Source: Amyelois transitella (taxonomy: Eukaryota > Arthropoda > Insecta > Lepidoptera > Pyralidae). From it: a DNA stretch of 64,000 bases. A model generated the notes under the pieces. That model had not been told where the DNA came from and did no database searches. It saw nothing but the letters and a program-made list of their open reading frames with translations. The position numbers and the translations under genes were made by a program. Shown here piece by piece: positions 50,222 to 60,684 of the stretch. Each line of letters opens with the position of its first letter. The first letter of the stretch is position 1. Location: the NCBI RefSeq assembly GCF_032362555.1, contig NC_083507.1:7009001-7073000 (forward strand), given 5' to 3'.

Positions 50222-53200
50222 GCTACGTCTATATCCCTTGCGGGGTAGACAGAGCCAACAGTCTTGAAAATACTGAGAGGCCATAATACGTTCAGCTGTA
50301 GGTACCTATTACGAACGTAGGTACTATATTTTTATAGAATCGCTTAAAAGTTAATATAAATGAAAGCAGGTTGACTAAGCAGATATACAAGGAGAGTGTG
50401 GAGGGAAAGGTCGGAGTGGGAAGACCTAGACGAACGTATCTTGATCAAATTAAGGACGTCCTGGTAAAGGGTCAGGTCAAAAGTACCCGAAACCGCCGAG
50501 CTTGTATGAAGAGAGTTATGAATGTGGACGAAGCGAAAGAAGTATGCAGAGATCGTGGCAAGTGGAAAGAGGTAGTCTCTGCCTACCCCTCCGGGAAAGA
50601 GGCGTGATTTTATGTATGTATGTATAAATAAAAGTGATAGTGCATTACGTATTAGGAACTTGCTTCGTTAAAACATAACGATACCTTATATCCACACAGC
50701 ATGTTATTATACCTACTTTTGCGTCAAGTGAATATTATAATAAAAGTATTATTATTCCGATTTCTACGGTAGACATGTTAGTAATTTTATATTCTTATTC
50801 TTTGTGTTCGTAATGCGCAGGCAACCTTCTGCTGAATCTGTTCGGGTGTGGCGCCTGCATCAACGTCAAGAATGGGCTGAACGCGCCCGCCGACATCGTG
50901 CTCATCGCCTTGGCGTTCGGTTTGACGGTCTTCGCTGTTGTGTCGGTAAGTATTTATACCTATGCAAGTATCAGTCTGCGTTAAAACAAAATTTCCGTTT
51001 TCCCCGTTCCCGTAGGAATTACTGTACAAGTAACCTATGCCCTTTTCCAAAATGCCTTTACTACATGACTTTTACAATCTGCACGGGACGATAACTAGGT
51101 TGTTCACACTAATTTCGCCACTACTAGACCAGTATGAAAGCTATCCAAAAGAAATGCACTTTTATCATTTTAGTTAATAGATACCTACACTACCTATCAA
51201 AAAGTGCTAAAACGAATCGTAAATAGTTGTCTTACTCAGTATTCACGTCAGTGTTAAATGAGACATTTCGTTATAGGAAAAGAGATCTTATTTCAACTTC
51301 AGAAGGCTTTACTAAATTTTATTAATCCGCTATATTTATTTACTGCGGCAGTTAAATCTGTTGTCTTTGAAGATTATTAGCGCTTATGATATGGTAGATA
51401 ATTGTTTATTTTCTCTATGTAATGTACGATAATCTTAAAAATCTCTGTGGTCTTGGCTACATAGATACATTTTCATTTACATACTATATGCCTTGCGGGG
51501 TAGATAGAGACAATCTTGAAAATACTGACATGCCACGTTCTGCTGCTAGGTTTAATATAGGTTAGGTCTAGGTTATTTCGTGAAAAATCCGCGTTCAAAA
51601 GAGTAAGTAGTTACTAAGTGTTTAACCTAACTGTTTTAAATTATGAGTTCAAATTGAATAACTGAAGATTGTCTAGTTGTTTTTTACAGCTATTATTACT
51701 AATTAATTTGTAATAGCTATGACAATATATATAAGTATAACATGAATTCATAAATGCATTTTTTCTGATGCTACTTTCAGAGATGTTGTCATTGACACCA
51801 ATCAAGAGCCGCCATGTAGTTCTAACAGTAGGAGATAATGTTATCTCGTACGTACTCGTATGTGCGTACAACTGTAAATTAGCAATAACACCGCGTCCAC
51901 TATGTGCCACATTATCTATATACCTATTTATTTGTTAAGCTTACGCCTGATATGGTGAGAGGTGACTGCGGCGGCGTCACCAAAATATTTATATTTAGTT
52001 TTGTCAGTATATTTTTTTATCACCGATAACATAGGTAATTTTATCGGTGATAAAAAATATAGGTAAATGTTTTGCATTTTTATATCAAAATGGCAGGCAG
52101 AACTATAGACTTTTCTAGTAGTTAACTTATCGATAAAGTTTGATGAGCAAGGCTAATATCTTCAATTTTATCATAGAATAATCACGTATATCCCTTGCGG
52201 GGTAGGCAGAGCCAATAGTTTTAAAAAGACTGATAGATTCATAAAGTGACAGGTTGCTAGCCCATCGCCTAAAAGAAGAATTCCGAGTTTATAAGCTTAT
52301 CCCTTCACTGCCTTTTACGACTTCTGTTTAATGCTGTTTAGCGTATAAAGTTTTAATTATTTAAAATTATCTTCTTCACCAGGCAATCGGCCACGTGTCC
52401 GGTGGGCACATCAACCCGGCAGTGACCGCGGGCTTAGTGTCCGTCGGCCGAGTGAAACCTATCCGGGGAGTTCTGTACGTGGTCGCGCAATGCGCCGGCG
52501 CCGCTGCCGGGTCCGGCCTCCTGAAGGCCTTCACCCCGGAACGAGTCGCCGGGAAACTCGGAGTGACCGCCTTGGGTACTGACGTCACCTCGCTGCAAGG
52601 ATTCGGCATTGAATTTTTCCTTGGCTTTGTGCTGATCTTCGTCGTGTGTGGGGTAAGTTGATTTGGCTTCATTTTAGAAATAGATAAGTACATTTCAATG
52701 TACTTAATTTGAATAGGTACATACTTGCAACTTCAACTGTGAATACTTAATTCATACTGTAAATATATGTATTTTAAAAAGTTTTTCGTAAAACTGCCTG
52801 CAACAACCCGCTTAGAAATTTCTTGATACATCTAGTTGTTTTGCTTTCGTCCTTTATGAGCCACTATGTCGGCATCCACCCCATTTTGTTGCCTATATCA
52901 TCCAGGAAGGTCCAATTCTCCCCTGTCAAAGTCCTCATGGCAGTGCTGGCGGATCATTTTACTACATTCTATTTGTATCTAGATATTGATATACCATTTC
53001 ACACTTAAGAAATCTCATTACCCGTTCCTCTGTAAAGGTCCAGAGAAATATAGACACTACCGAGACTAACGCCAGAAGGATGAATGGTATCCCGGTTTCG
53101 TTTAGAAACTCTTTTGACACGTACTTAACGCTTATTAACCAAAGTGACACCAATTAAACCTAGCTAGAATGTAGTAGCGACATTGCGCTATTAAAAAATC

Positions 53201-56200
53201 AATTGCAAATGTTAACCTTACATTAGTAGTTTATCGAATCTTTCCTAGAACAACGATTGGTAGGTACATAGTAACCGCAAAGTAATGACAATCTGCTGGC
53301 AGATAAAGTGTATGAGTTTCGTGACAAAAGTTATTAGCACATGACAACGCTCGCGATGTAACACTTAGGATCATTTTGTGAAAATATACCAGGGCATATT
53401 TGATTCTCATAATTCCACAATTTAGGCATGAAAATTGACTTTTAACTACTTTCTTATAGGTAAGTAAAATTACAGTGGCATCACAGGTCACACTCATAAA
53501 AAAACAAATCGATTTAACATCATTAATGACTTATACTTATCTGCGCGGCACGAATGGCTTCTAAGAGTAATATTAGAATAAATAATGATTAATATGATCC
53601 TTGACACGGGTCAGGGATCTATTTTGTCCTTCATGAGTTTTTCCTGAACCACAATTGGAACAGATTTGTTATTACTGTACATAGTATGTTTTTTATTTCA
53701 TCCATTAAATAGTGGCCTTTCGCATTTTTTAAAGACTTGGTCCTGTCTAACCCGCAAGAAAAATAAACGTGATAATATGTATGTATCCATTAAAATTAGC
53801 AACTTTGGTGAGCCAAGCACATCTTTACCAAGCTAACAACTCAATTAAACAGAAATATAGAATAACAAAAAAAGATATTAACAAAGACTTTGCGTGTTCA
53901 ACACAATGCGAATTCAACCGCAAAGTGAAATAGCATTGCAAAATTTAACATAATCAATAAATGACAAAACCTTTCATGAAACGTTCTTTCAGTTTTATTT
54001 TTATATGTTCGTTTCCTCGTAACGTTAGTTAGGCACTAAGCTATTGTAATTTATACTGTGTTCATATGCAAATTAGATATCAGGTAGTAGCGTGGCAGCG
54101 CTGAGAATTTTATGAGCTAAGCTCCATGATAAAAATACAGAGAGAAAATAATTACTAGGATAAACATTTATAAACATACATGTTCAGTATTAGTTTTATT
54201 CAAGAAGTATGGCTTACTTCAAGAAGTAGAAGAAAAGCTACACTAACGTTATAAGAATAATATATTTCCTTATAAAATTATCCTTATGAACAAGCATTAT
54301 TTTACATAGGTATGCGACCCCCACAAACATGACGCCAAGGCGACGGCCCCCCTAGCCATCGGTCTCACAGTGACCCTGGGCCACCTGCTGGCTGTGGACT
54401 ACACCGGCTCCGCCATGAACCCCGCGCGCTCTTTCGGATCTGCGCTCGTGGCCAACGACTGGGCGGACCACTGGGTAAGATTGACCACTATCGGTCTGAC
54501 AGCGACCCTCGTCACCTGCTACTGAGGATAACACTGGGTCGGCCATGAAACCCGTCGCTCCTACTACTACCAATCGCGATATTTAGTCAATCCGCAAGCA
54601 TAAAATCTTTGGTGACGGCAAGCCGAATACATCTTTGGCATGTGTCTTCTACCTGCACCCGACGAGTACACATGGCCAGACATTTTCCGAATCCCCTTGA
54701 TATGTGAACAATCTGCAGGTGTACTGGGCCGGGCCCGCGGCCGGCGGCGTGGCGGCGGCGCTCCTGTACGTGCACGTATTCTCCGCGCCGGCCGTCGACT
54801 CCGCGCAGTACCGGCCGGTCGCCAGCGACGATAAGGAGGTAATGCCACGTTGAACTGTTTTAAAGGAAATCTTGTAAAAACCTTTTATGGTTTACCAAAA
54901 TATCAAGGTTTCTTTGTGTAAAACTAATAACTTAAGATCTAAAGCTGCTAATAAACATATTTCGCAATTCCAATTTCTATGACACCAAAACTATGATAAA
55001 CAGGCATATATATCTACATTAAGACGTTAGTGCTCACCGCAGTTATTCCGTAAATAACTAAACTTAATAATGCGAAGCAATATACTATAAAAAGCGAAAA
55101 ATTATGAAAACGTTAAGTGAAAAATTTAAGTGAAGCTAATTTATTTACATAGATATATTTTTTTAAATTATCCTTTGATACAAAAGATAGCGGTATGAAA
55201 GTCATCAAAAGCTTTATCAAAGAATATTTATAAAGGATATCTTTTAAAATCTTATCTGTTTATTCACTTTTAAAATAAATGCAATTTCGTAAACACCTCA
55301 ACTCACATCGATAAAATATATTAGGTACTACCAACTGTAACGATAACTTTATTCTACTGAATGTCGTAAAAGACGACTATGGGATAAGCTAAAAAACTTG
55401 GGATTCTTCTTTAAGGCGATGGGCAAGCGACCTGTCACTAATTGAATCTCAATTCCTTTCGAAAAGACGAAACCAAAGTTAATTAGCATTACCCTTGATT
55501 AACTTTTACAATCTGCACGGGAAGAGAAGCAGCTAGTACACTTCATGCTTTTTCTTCGTTTCCAGACCAGCATAAAAAAGTATTACTCTATTCTATGAGC
55601 TCTCTTCACACGAGGTCTATGCTAAAGTAGGTCAGACACCGTCGCTCAGATATCATTTGATTAGATAACCTAAGTATTAAAAATACTTAATTATTGATAT
55701 AAATTTATAAGAGGTGTAACTTGCTCATTTTAGGCAATTTTTTATATTTTAATAAAGCTAACTAACTAAGCTACGTAAATAAAAAAATTACGTCATGATG
55801 GAAATGAAATTTGGATATTCTTATAAAGATAAAAACTGAAATAACCCCAAGATTCAGCTGTGAAGTTACAGTTTATTCAGCTTATAAACGTTGCATATTT
55901 AAAAAAGATCTTATGGAAGAGTACCTTCGAAAATCATAAAAATTGTAGATATGATTTTCGACGGAGCTCTTTCGAATATGTTTCTTTTCTATTCCACTTA
56001 TCATTACCTTGCAAGCGAGCCGGACGCCTCCCTCCCACGGCGTGGACGGTGGAGCACAGCGTAAGCAAGTATTTTGTCATAATCATAAATAAGTCAATGG
56101 AAAAACAATTCATAAAATCATTACGCTCAATAATTAAATAAATACCGTTTAATCTATATTATACCTTGATATACCATGTCCATAAATTATAGCTCTCTAA

Positions 56201-56417
56201 TCTATACATATAGGTATAAAACATTATAGGTATATCTTACCTAACTAGTCACTACACTATTCCTATGTACTATCGTCAGTTGTGTTCAAGATTCGTCTTG
56301 ATATGTTAAATATCATCACCATACCGAGACTCTTTTTTTACAATTCGCAATAAAACTGCTCTATAATTGAGTCATTCCTTACAGCTGAAACGTCTGGGCG
56401 GCAAATCTGAGGCCTGA
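49669..56417 (+). CDS. Aquaporin, water-channel (DRIP/AQP1-like)
   Basis: Six-exon, 266-residue membrane water channel: 49669-49756, 50821-50945, 52383-52652, 54310-54474, 54719-54838 and 56385-56417 (stop TGA); the acceptor at 49665 puts ATG four bases into its exon. Six membrane segments of the MIP fold are visible. Both pore loops are intact: GGHINPAVT (about residue 79-87) and SAMNPARSFG. The constriction looks water-selective: Phe in LAFGLT, His in LGHLLA and Arg in NPARS line up with human AQP1 F56, H180 and R195. The fourth position (C189 in AQP1, the mercury site) is Ser, in YTGSAMNPARS. Coding exons are much more GC-rich than their introns. The C-terminal tail (VASDDKE, LKRLGGKSEA) is cytosolic. 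Orthology to insect DRIP is likely but not proven here. Confidence 0.93.
50165..50220. repeat. (TA)n microsatellite
   Basis: About 28 uninterrupted TA units ending exactly where a family B copy starts at 50221. It lies in aquaporin intron 1 (between 49756 and 50821). Confidence 0.95.
50221..50300 (+). repeat. Family B SINE-like head
   Basis: GTCTATATCCCTTGCGGGGT, AGACAGAGCCAACAGTCTTG and AAAATACTGAGAGGCC. Only the head is clear; retroelement-derived sequence follows at 50371. Confidence 0.7.
50371..50607 (+). mobile_element. Retroelement ORF remnant (C-terminal fragment)
   Basis: A 78-codon open frame with GRPRRTYLDQIKDVL, RRACMKRVMNVDEAKEVC and WKEVVSAYPSGKEA, followed by a TATGTATGTATGTATAAA tail. 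This protein tail occurs widely in moth genomes attached to non-LTR retroelement sequence. It is a fragment in aquaporin intron 1, not a host gene; the parent element is not named with certainty. Confidence 0.6.
51484..51550 (+). repeat. Family B fragment
   Basis: ATATGCCTTGCGGGGTAGAT, then AATCTTGAAAATACTGAC and a decayed end. Lies in the intron between aquaporin exons 2 and 3. Confidence 0.5.
52184..52325 (+). repeat. Family B SINE-like copy
   Basis: CACGTATATCCCTTGCGGGG, AGAGCCAATAGTTTTAAAAA, GTGACAGGTTGCTAGCCC and AATTCCGAGTTTATAAGC, ending about 57 bases before aquaporin exon 3. Confidence 0.65.
54483..54565 (+). pseudogene. Decayed tandem copy of aquaporin exon 4
   Basis: Starting some ten bases after the donor of exon 4 (54310-54474), the intron matches part of that exon: ATCGGTCTGACAGCGACCCT against ATCGGTCTCACAGTGACCCT, then GTCACCTGCT, and TCGGCCATGAAACCCGTCGC against TCCGCCATGAACCCCGCGCG. 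Small indels break the frame, with stops after CACCTGCTAC, and the NPA box is damaged. It is a dead exon duplicate. Confidence 0.7.
55364..55460 (-). repeat. Family B fragment, reverse strand
   Basis: GTCGTAAAAGACGACTATGG, AAACTTGGGATTCTTCTTTA and CCTGTCACTAATTGAATCTC, as in the reverse copy at 20818-21068. Confidence 0.6.
55709..55905 (+). repeat. Direct repeat, copy 1 (pair with 56991-57192)
   Basis: Starts AAGAGGTGTAACTTGCTCAT and includes TTTGGATATTCTTATAAAGA, ATAACCCCAAGATT, TGTGAAGTTACAGTTTATTC and CTTATAAACGTT. The same words occur in order at 56991-57192. It lies in the last intron of the aquaporin gene. Confidence 0.7.
56016..56060 (+). other. Possible 45-nt in-frame cassette exon of the aquaporin gene
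   Basis: A GC-rich island in an AT-rich intron, preceded by a pyrimidine-rich acceptor (CATTACCTTGCAAG) and followed by the donor GTAAGC. It is exactly 15 codons in the phase of both neighbouring exons and reads RAGRLPPTAWTVEHS, without a stop. If included between 54838 and 56385, it would extend the cytosolic tail to 281 residues. Confidence 0.45.
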
Positions 56418-56722
56418 AACAGCGCTTCTGTATGGCGGCATCCCCGCCCCGCAGCGGCGACCCCCACGCCCATCTCCGTTCCCAGCGACACATGGCAAGC
56501 TGCCCGACAATGATGATGACAGTGAAAACTAAAACTACTACATAACTGAAAGAACTTCAAAGATTATGTTGGTGCGCGGTGCGAGTGGCCCTTTTGGTGT
56601 ATCACGTCTAGTATACCTATGTATGTAAGGTATAGTAGATACATACATACCTACATATTATTTTCTACTAAATACCAAAATAGTCACTCGCTCCAAACAC
56701 TAACAAATTGTAACGAGTTAAA

Positions 56723-56728
56723 AATAAA
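56723..56728 (+). terminator. Candidate poly(A) signal of the aquaporin gene
   Basis: AATAAA about 300 bases past the TGA at 56415-56417, the first canonical signal I see after the stop. Confidence 0.4.
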
Positions 56729-56990
56729 GAAATTTTTTATGAATATGGCTGCGGCTATAAAGACTATTATCAAATAATATTAGAAAGAATGTTACAAATA
56801 TTTAGCCCAATATTTACGGCGTAGGCTACTACGACAATAACATAAGCTACGTCGCAGCGACTACGCTATTTGTAATCAATTTTGCGAATTGTTAGAATTG
56901 TGTTCGACTAAAAGTTGAATAAGCATCTTTTAAAATTGAATATAGAATAAGTTATATTGAAAATGTATAACACATTGCCTCTTTCATACA

Positions 56991-57192
56991 AAAGAGGTAG
57001 GTATAACTCGCTCATTTTTAAGAATTTGTTATGTTTTTATAACTATCTAAGCTTTATCAAAAATATACCTACATCATATTGGAAAAAGAATTTGGATGTT
57101 CTTATAAAAAAGTTAAACTAATATAACCCCAAGATTTATATACCAAGTGTGAAGTTACTGTTTATTCACCTTATAAACATTTAACATTTAAG
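56991..57192 (+). repeat. Direct repeat, copy 2
   Basis: AAGAGGTAGGTATAACTCGC, TTTGGATGTTCTTATAAAAA, ATAACCCCAAGATT, TGTGAAGTTACTGTTTATTC and CTTATAAACATT match 55709-55905 in order and spacing. The pair flanks the last aquaporin exon at a distance of about 1.28 kb. Confidence 0.7.
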
Positions 57193-58313
57193 TAAGTTTA
57201 ATCAAGAGTTGATTTCATATTACATAGTTTAGACAATATATGAAAAATATATATTTTTTTTAATTTTGTTAAAGATTTTTTTATAGAACTTCCAATTTTC
57301 TTCACTTTCGAATATTTTTAATTTGTAGATGAAATCTAATTTCATATTAGGTTTTCTACTACTCAAGATTTATTTAATCATCAAGTATTATTAATGTAGT
57401 TCACGTTAAGATAAAAATATAGATTATTTAAAGGCAACAATTACTCAGCTTTAGATAATATTAATGTAGGTAGATAAGTATAAAAAATCGGTATTGTATG
57501 ATCTAACATTTTTACCACAATCAACTTTTACAATGTACCTACCTACCTATGTACAACATAGGTATTAGGATGTAATTTATATTATTAATATAGAATTATC
57601 TACATCTTTTAAAATACATCAAAGTGTTCAAATACAGTTTTTTGGGATGATTGAATTTTTATGTAATTAAAGGGATAGTTGATTCGTGGATGTGAAAATA
57701 TTTGAATAGTTTATTCTTAAGAACAAAATAAATATCATATTTTATTAAATAAGTTTTTATTTTTTACAATTTTCACACAGAAAATATGTATTAATGGTGG
57801 TACTTTTATATCTGCAAGCATACTGATTGAAATTGAGAACGCTCCAAATATCCTCCTATTACGAGAAACTAGTTTTCGCACGCGGCTCCGCCTACTTGTT
57901 AAGTACATACCTACCAGTTACAATTCCCAAAAATTCTTTCTTAGCGGATGCCCACCGCAATAACATGTAAGTTTCAAAAACATTTCATAGAAACTGTGAC
58001 AAGTTTTTGAAACTTCTGAATGTTATAAAGGTCAGCAAGCTTTTTTTCGCAAACTTTGGCAAACAAGCTACTATTGATACCTACTTACAAAGTTTCAATA
58101 TGTATTTCTATGGTACATTACGATTTGTCACAGTTGCTGTTGTGCACACGTGCAGTGTACATTATTAGCTTCGTATTGGTATTTCTCCATGAGCACGGTA
58201 GTGTAAGTCGTTTAAATTGGTTATCTTAATCAACCTCTGTTCTCACAAATATCATTCATGCAAAAGTTTAGTACTTATAAGTGTATATTACTCTTTTTCG
58301 ACGGAACTTCTGA

Positions 58314-58440
58314 ATAAAGATAGATAGATAAACCTCTTTATTGCACCATAAGAGTAAAATATACTTACAAAACAACACAAAACAGATAGAGATGGTACAA
58401 AATATACCTACCATTTAATGTATATCTTAAGAACATGCTT
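58314..58440 (-). repeat. LINE-type 3' end, reverse strand
   Basis: AATAAAGATAGATAGATAAA then CCTCTTTATTGCACCATAAG and ACAGATAGAGATGGTACAAA. Read on the minus strand this ends in CAATAAAGAGG followed by a TATC simple repeat, as in non-LTR retroelement tails. Confidence 0.45.
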
Positions 58441-59129
58441 AAATTTCAATATTGACACAAATAATTATACAGTTTACGTGTTTAAAGTAGTAGTAGTAGG
58501 TCGTGACGTCCATGCACCATTCTCTCATCTTAGAGTTTTCTGCGTTGCACCCTAACATTACATAAAGGTCAGCCCAGGCTATCGCTGTCCCGTTTCCCGT
58601 AATTATATAACGTGAAACAGCGATAGTATTTCGCGCGATAAAAACGGTGTCGCGCCTGCCACGCTAGCGCCGCAGGTTACTATTTAATTTTTTTCCTGAT
58701 CTTAGGCAACCTCAAGTAGAAAACTTTAGATCCCTTGCTGGATAGCGAACATGCAAAACGTTCCGGAACTGAAATTGTACAATATCTTATGAAATACAAA
58801 GGCGGTGTTAGCTAAATTTATTAGCACGTAATACAGGTAATGTAGTTTACTGGATCTTACTAAACTTAAAACAAATAGCAACGTCGTCAGTCGGCAATGG
58901 AATAGTTGCTGTTTTTTTATCAGCTCACATTATTATGTTACCAAAAATGAACAATAGGAAAAGGTTAGGAACCTTTGGGCATATAACAATAGGGCCTAAC
59001 CTAGGTCGGGTTAGTTGTTATAGCTAGTAAAACATTTGGTATAAAAATGTTTTTTAATTAAAACTAATTGAATAACCTGAACTGGTAATGAATAATATTA
59101 AATACTGCAGATTGCAATCTACAGATATC

Positions 59130-59500
59130 CGTACTAATATTATAAACGCGAAAGTCTGTCTGTCTGTCTGTCTGTTCCTCTTTCACGGCCGAACCACTGA
59201 ACCGATTTTGATGAAATTTGGTATGTATATAGTTTAAAACCCGCGTTCAAACATAGGCTGCGTCGTAAAAATCGACCCCCAAAATACTCAAATGGGGGGT
59301 GAATATGATCTCTATAGCAAGTAAGTAGCTGCGCCCCGGGGCTTCGCTCCCGTGAGAATTTCGGGATAAAAACGACTCTATGTGTTATTCTAGGCTATAT
59401 TCTACCCATGTACTAAATTTCATCAAAATCTGTCCAGTAGTTTTTGCGTGAAAGAGTAACAAACTCCGCAAGTACGCTGACGAAGTCGCGGGTACACAGC
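59130..59500 (-). repeat. Family C element with (TCTG)n tract
   Basis: CTAATATTATAAACGCGAAA, a run of GTCTG units (about 59155-59176), CCGAACCACTGAACCGATTT, TTCATCAAAATCTGTCCAGT and, at the far end, ACGAAGTCGCGGG. The most complete copy of this layout in the window, about 370 bases. Confidence 0.65.
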
Positions 59501-60684
59501 GAGTCGTTTATATGTGAATGATTGTGCCATTTCCAATAATGTCAGAAAATATTGCGTTTTAAAAAAAAACAAATTACTTATATATAAAAAATCTATATAT
59601 TTTTCTACTACTGAAACTGAACTGTATATAAAATAAAACCATTTCTTTTTTTATAAATACGTACATTTATTTCAATGATTTCATCATGATTATGTTTAGG
59701 GCAAAACTAAAAATGTAAAATCAAATTATGTAAAAAAAATTGTTCATCAACATACTTTTCTAACTTTCAAAAGTGATGCCTACTTGCATAAAAAACATTA
59801 ATATAAAAAAGATGACATTAATAAAACTGGTAAAAATATAAAAATTAGAATGAGTGTGATGAAATGACTAGCAGACTGATTATTAAAGACCTAAATATTA
59901 TCATTTTATTTTAACACATTACCTAATTATCTGATATAGCTGAACATGTTTAATTTATTTTTTTGTAAAAAAAAATTAAATTTATAAATTAACTACTTGA
60001 TACTTACTCTTGGTGTACTAGTATATACTTAGTGCACTGTCCTAATCAGTACATACAAATTAAATGCAAAATGAAATAAACATTCGTTGATATTATTCAA
60101 TCTGCATAAATTGAACAACATATTTTCTTAGAGAAAATTTCATTTTACATATAACATCGTTTCCTTTCAATAAATAGAATATTATTATTGGAAACTTTTC
60201 TTATTTCTAACTTCTTGTGTCTCTCTTACTTTAACAAACAAATCATTTTTTTAACTATATACACTTTGCTAACTACGATTGTTCGTAAATTAAACAGCAA
60301 AATCGTCAAAAAAACATTCCGCTTGTGTACTATTAACAATTCCATGATTTAGGTGCTTATTCTTTTTTTCTCTTTATTTTCAACCAACATATCGCACCAT
60401 CAAATAGAAATAAAGCATAATTTATTTCAAAAAAACAGTACAGCCACGTTTTCAATACTCGGCATGGCAGATTTCCAGGCACACTTCTTTTTAGCTCACT
60501 GGATTTCCTTCACACCGGATCTGGCATAATGTGAGCACCTCTTAAACTGGGCCGCTTAACGGTAACGCAGTGAAATTTTGCCTTAAGTTAGAACATAAAC
60601 CTTATGATTGAAATAAAAGGTAATTTTTTGGTGAGAATATAGCCTAATAATGGGTATAAGAAAAATGCAAATAACACTATGGCA

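Larger units (their letters stand above)
57193..60684. other. Intergenic and EXTL3 3' UTR region
   Basis: No coding sequence seen. It holds an AT-rich stretch (57193-57880), LINE-type sequence near 58314-58440 and a family C copy at 59130-59500. The part near 60684 is probably the 3' UTR of the minus-strand EXTL3 gene, with TTTATT (complement AATAAA) at several places, for example 60373-60378. Confidence 0.4.

Noticed and set aside
52376..52693. 105-codon minus-strand frame
   Set aside because: It is the antisense shadow of aquaporin exon 3.
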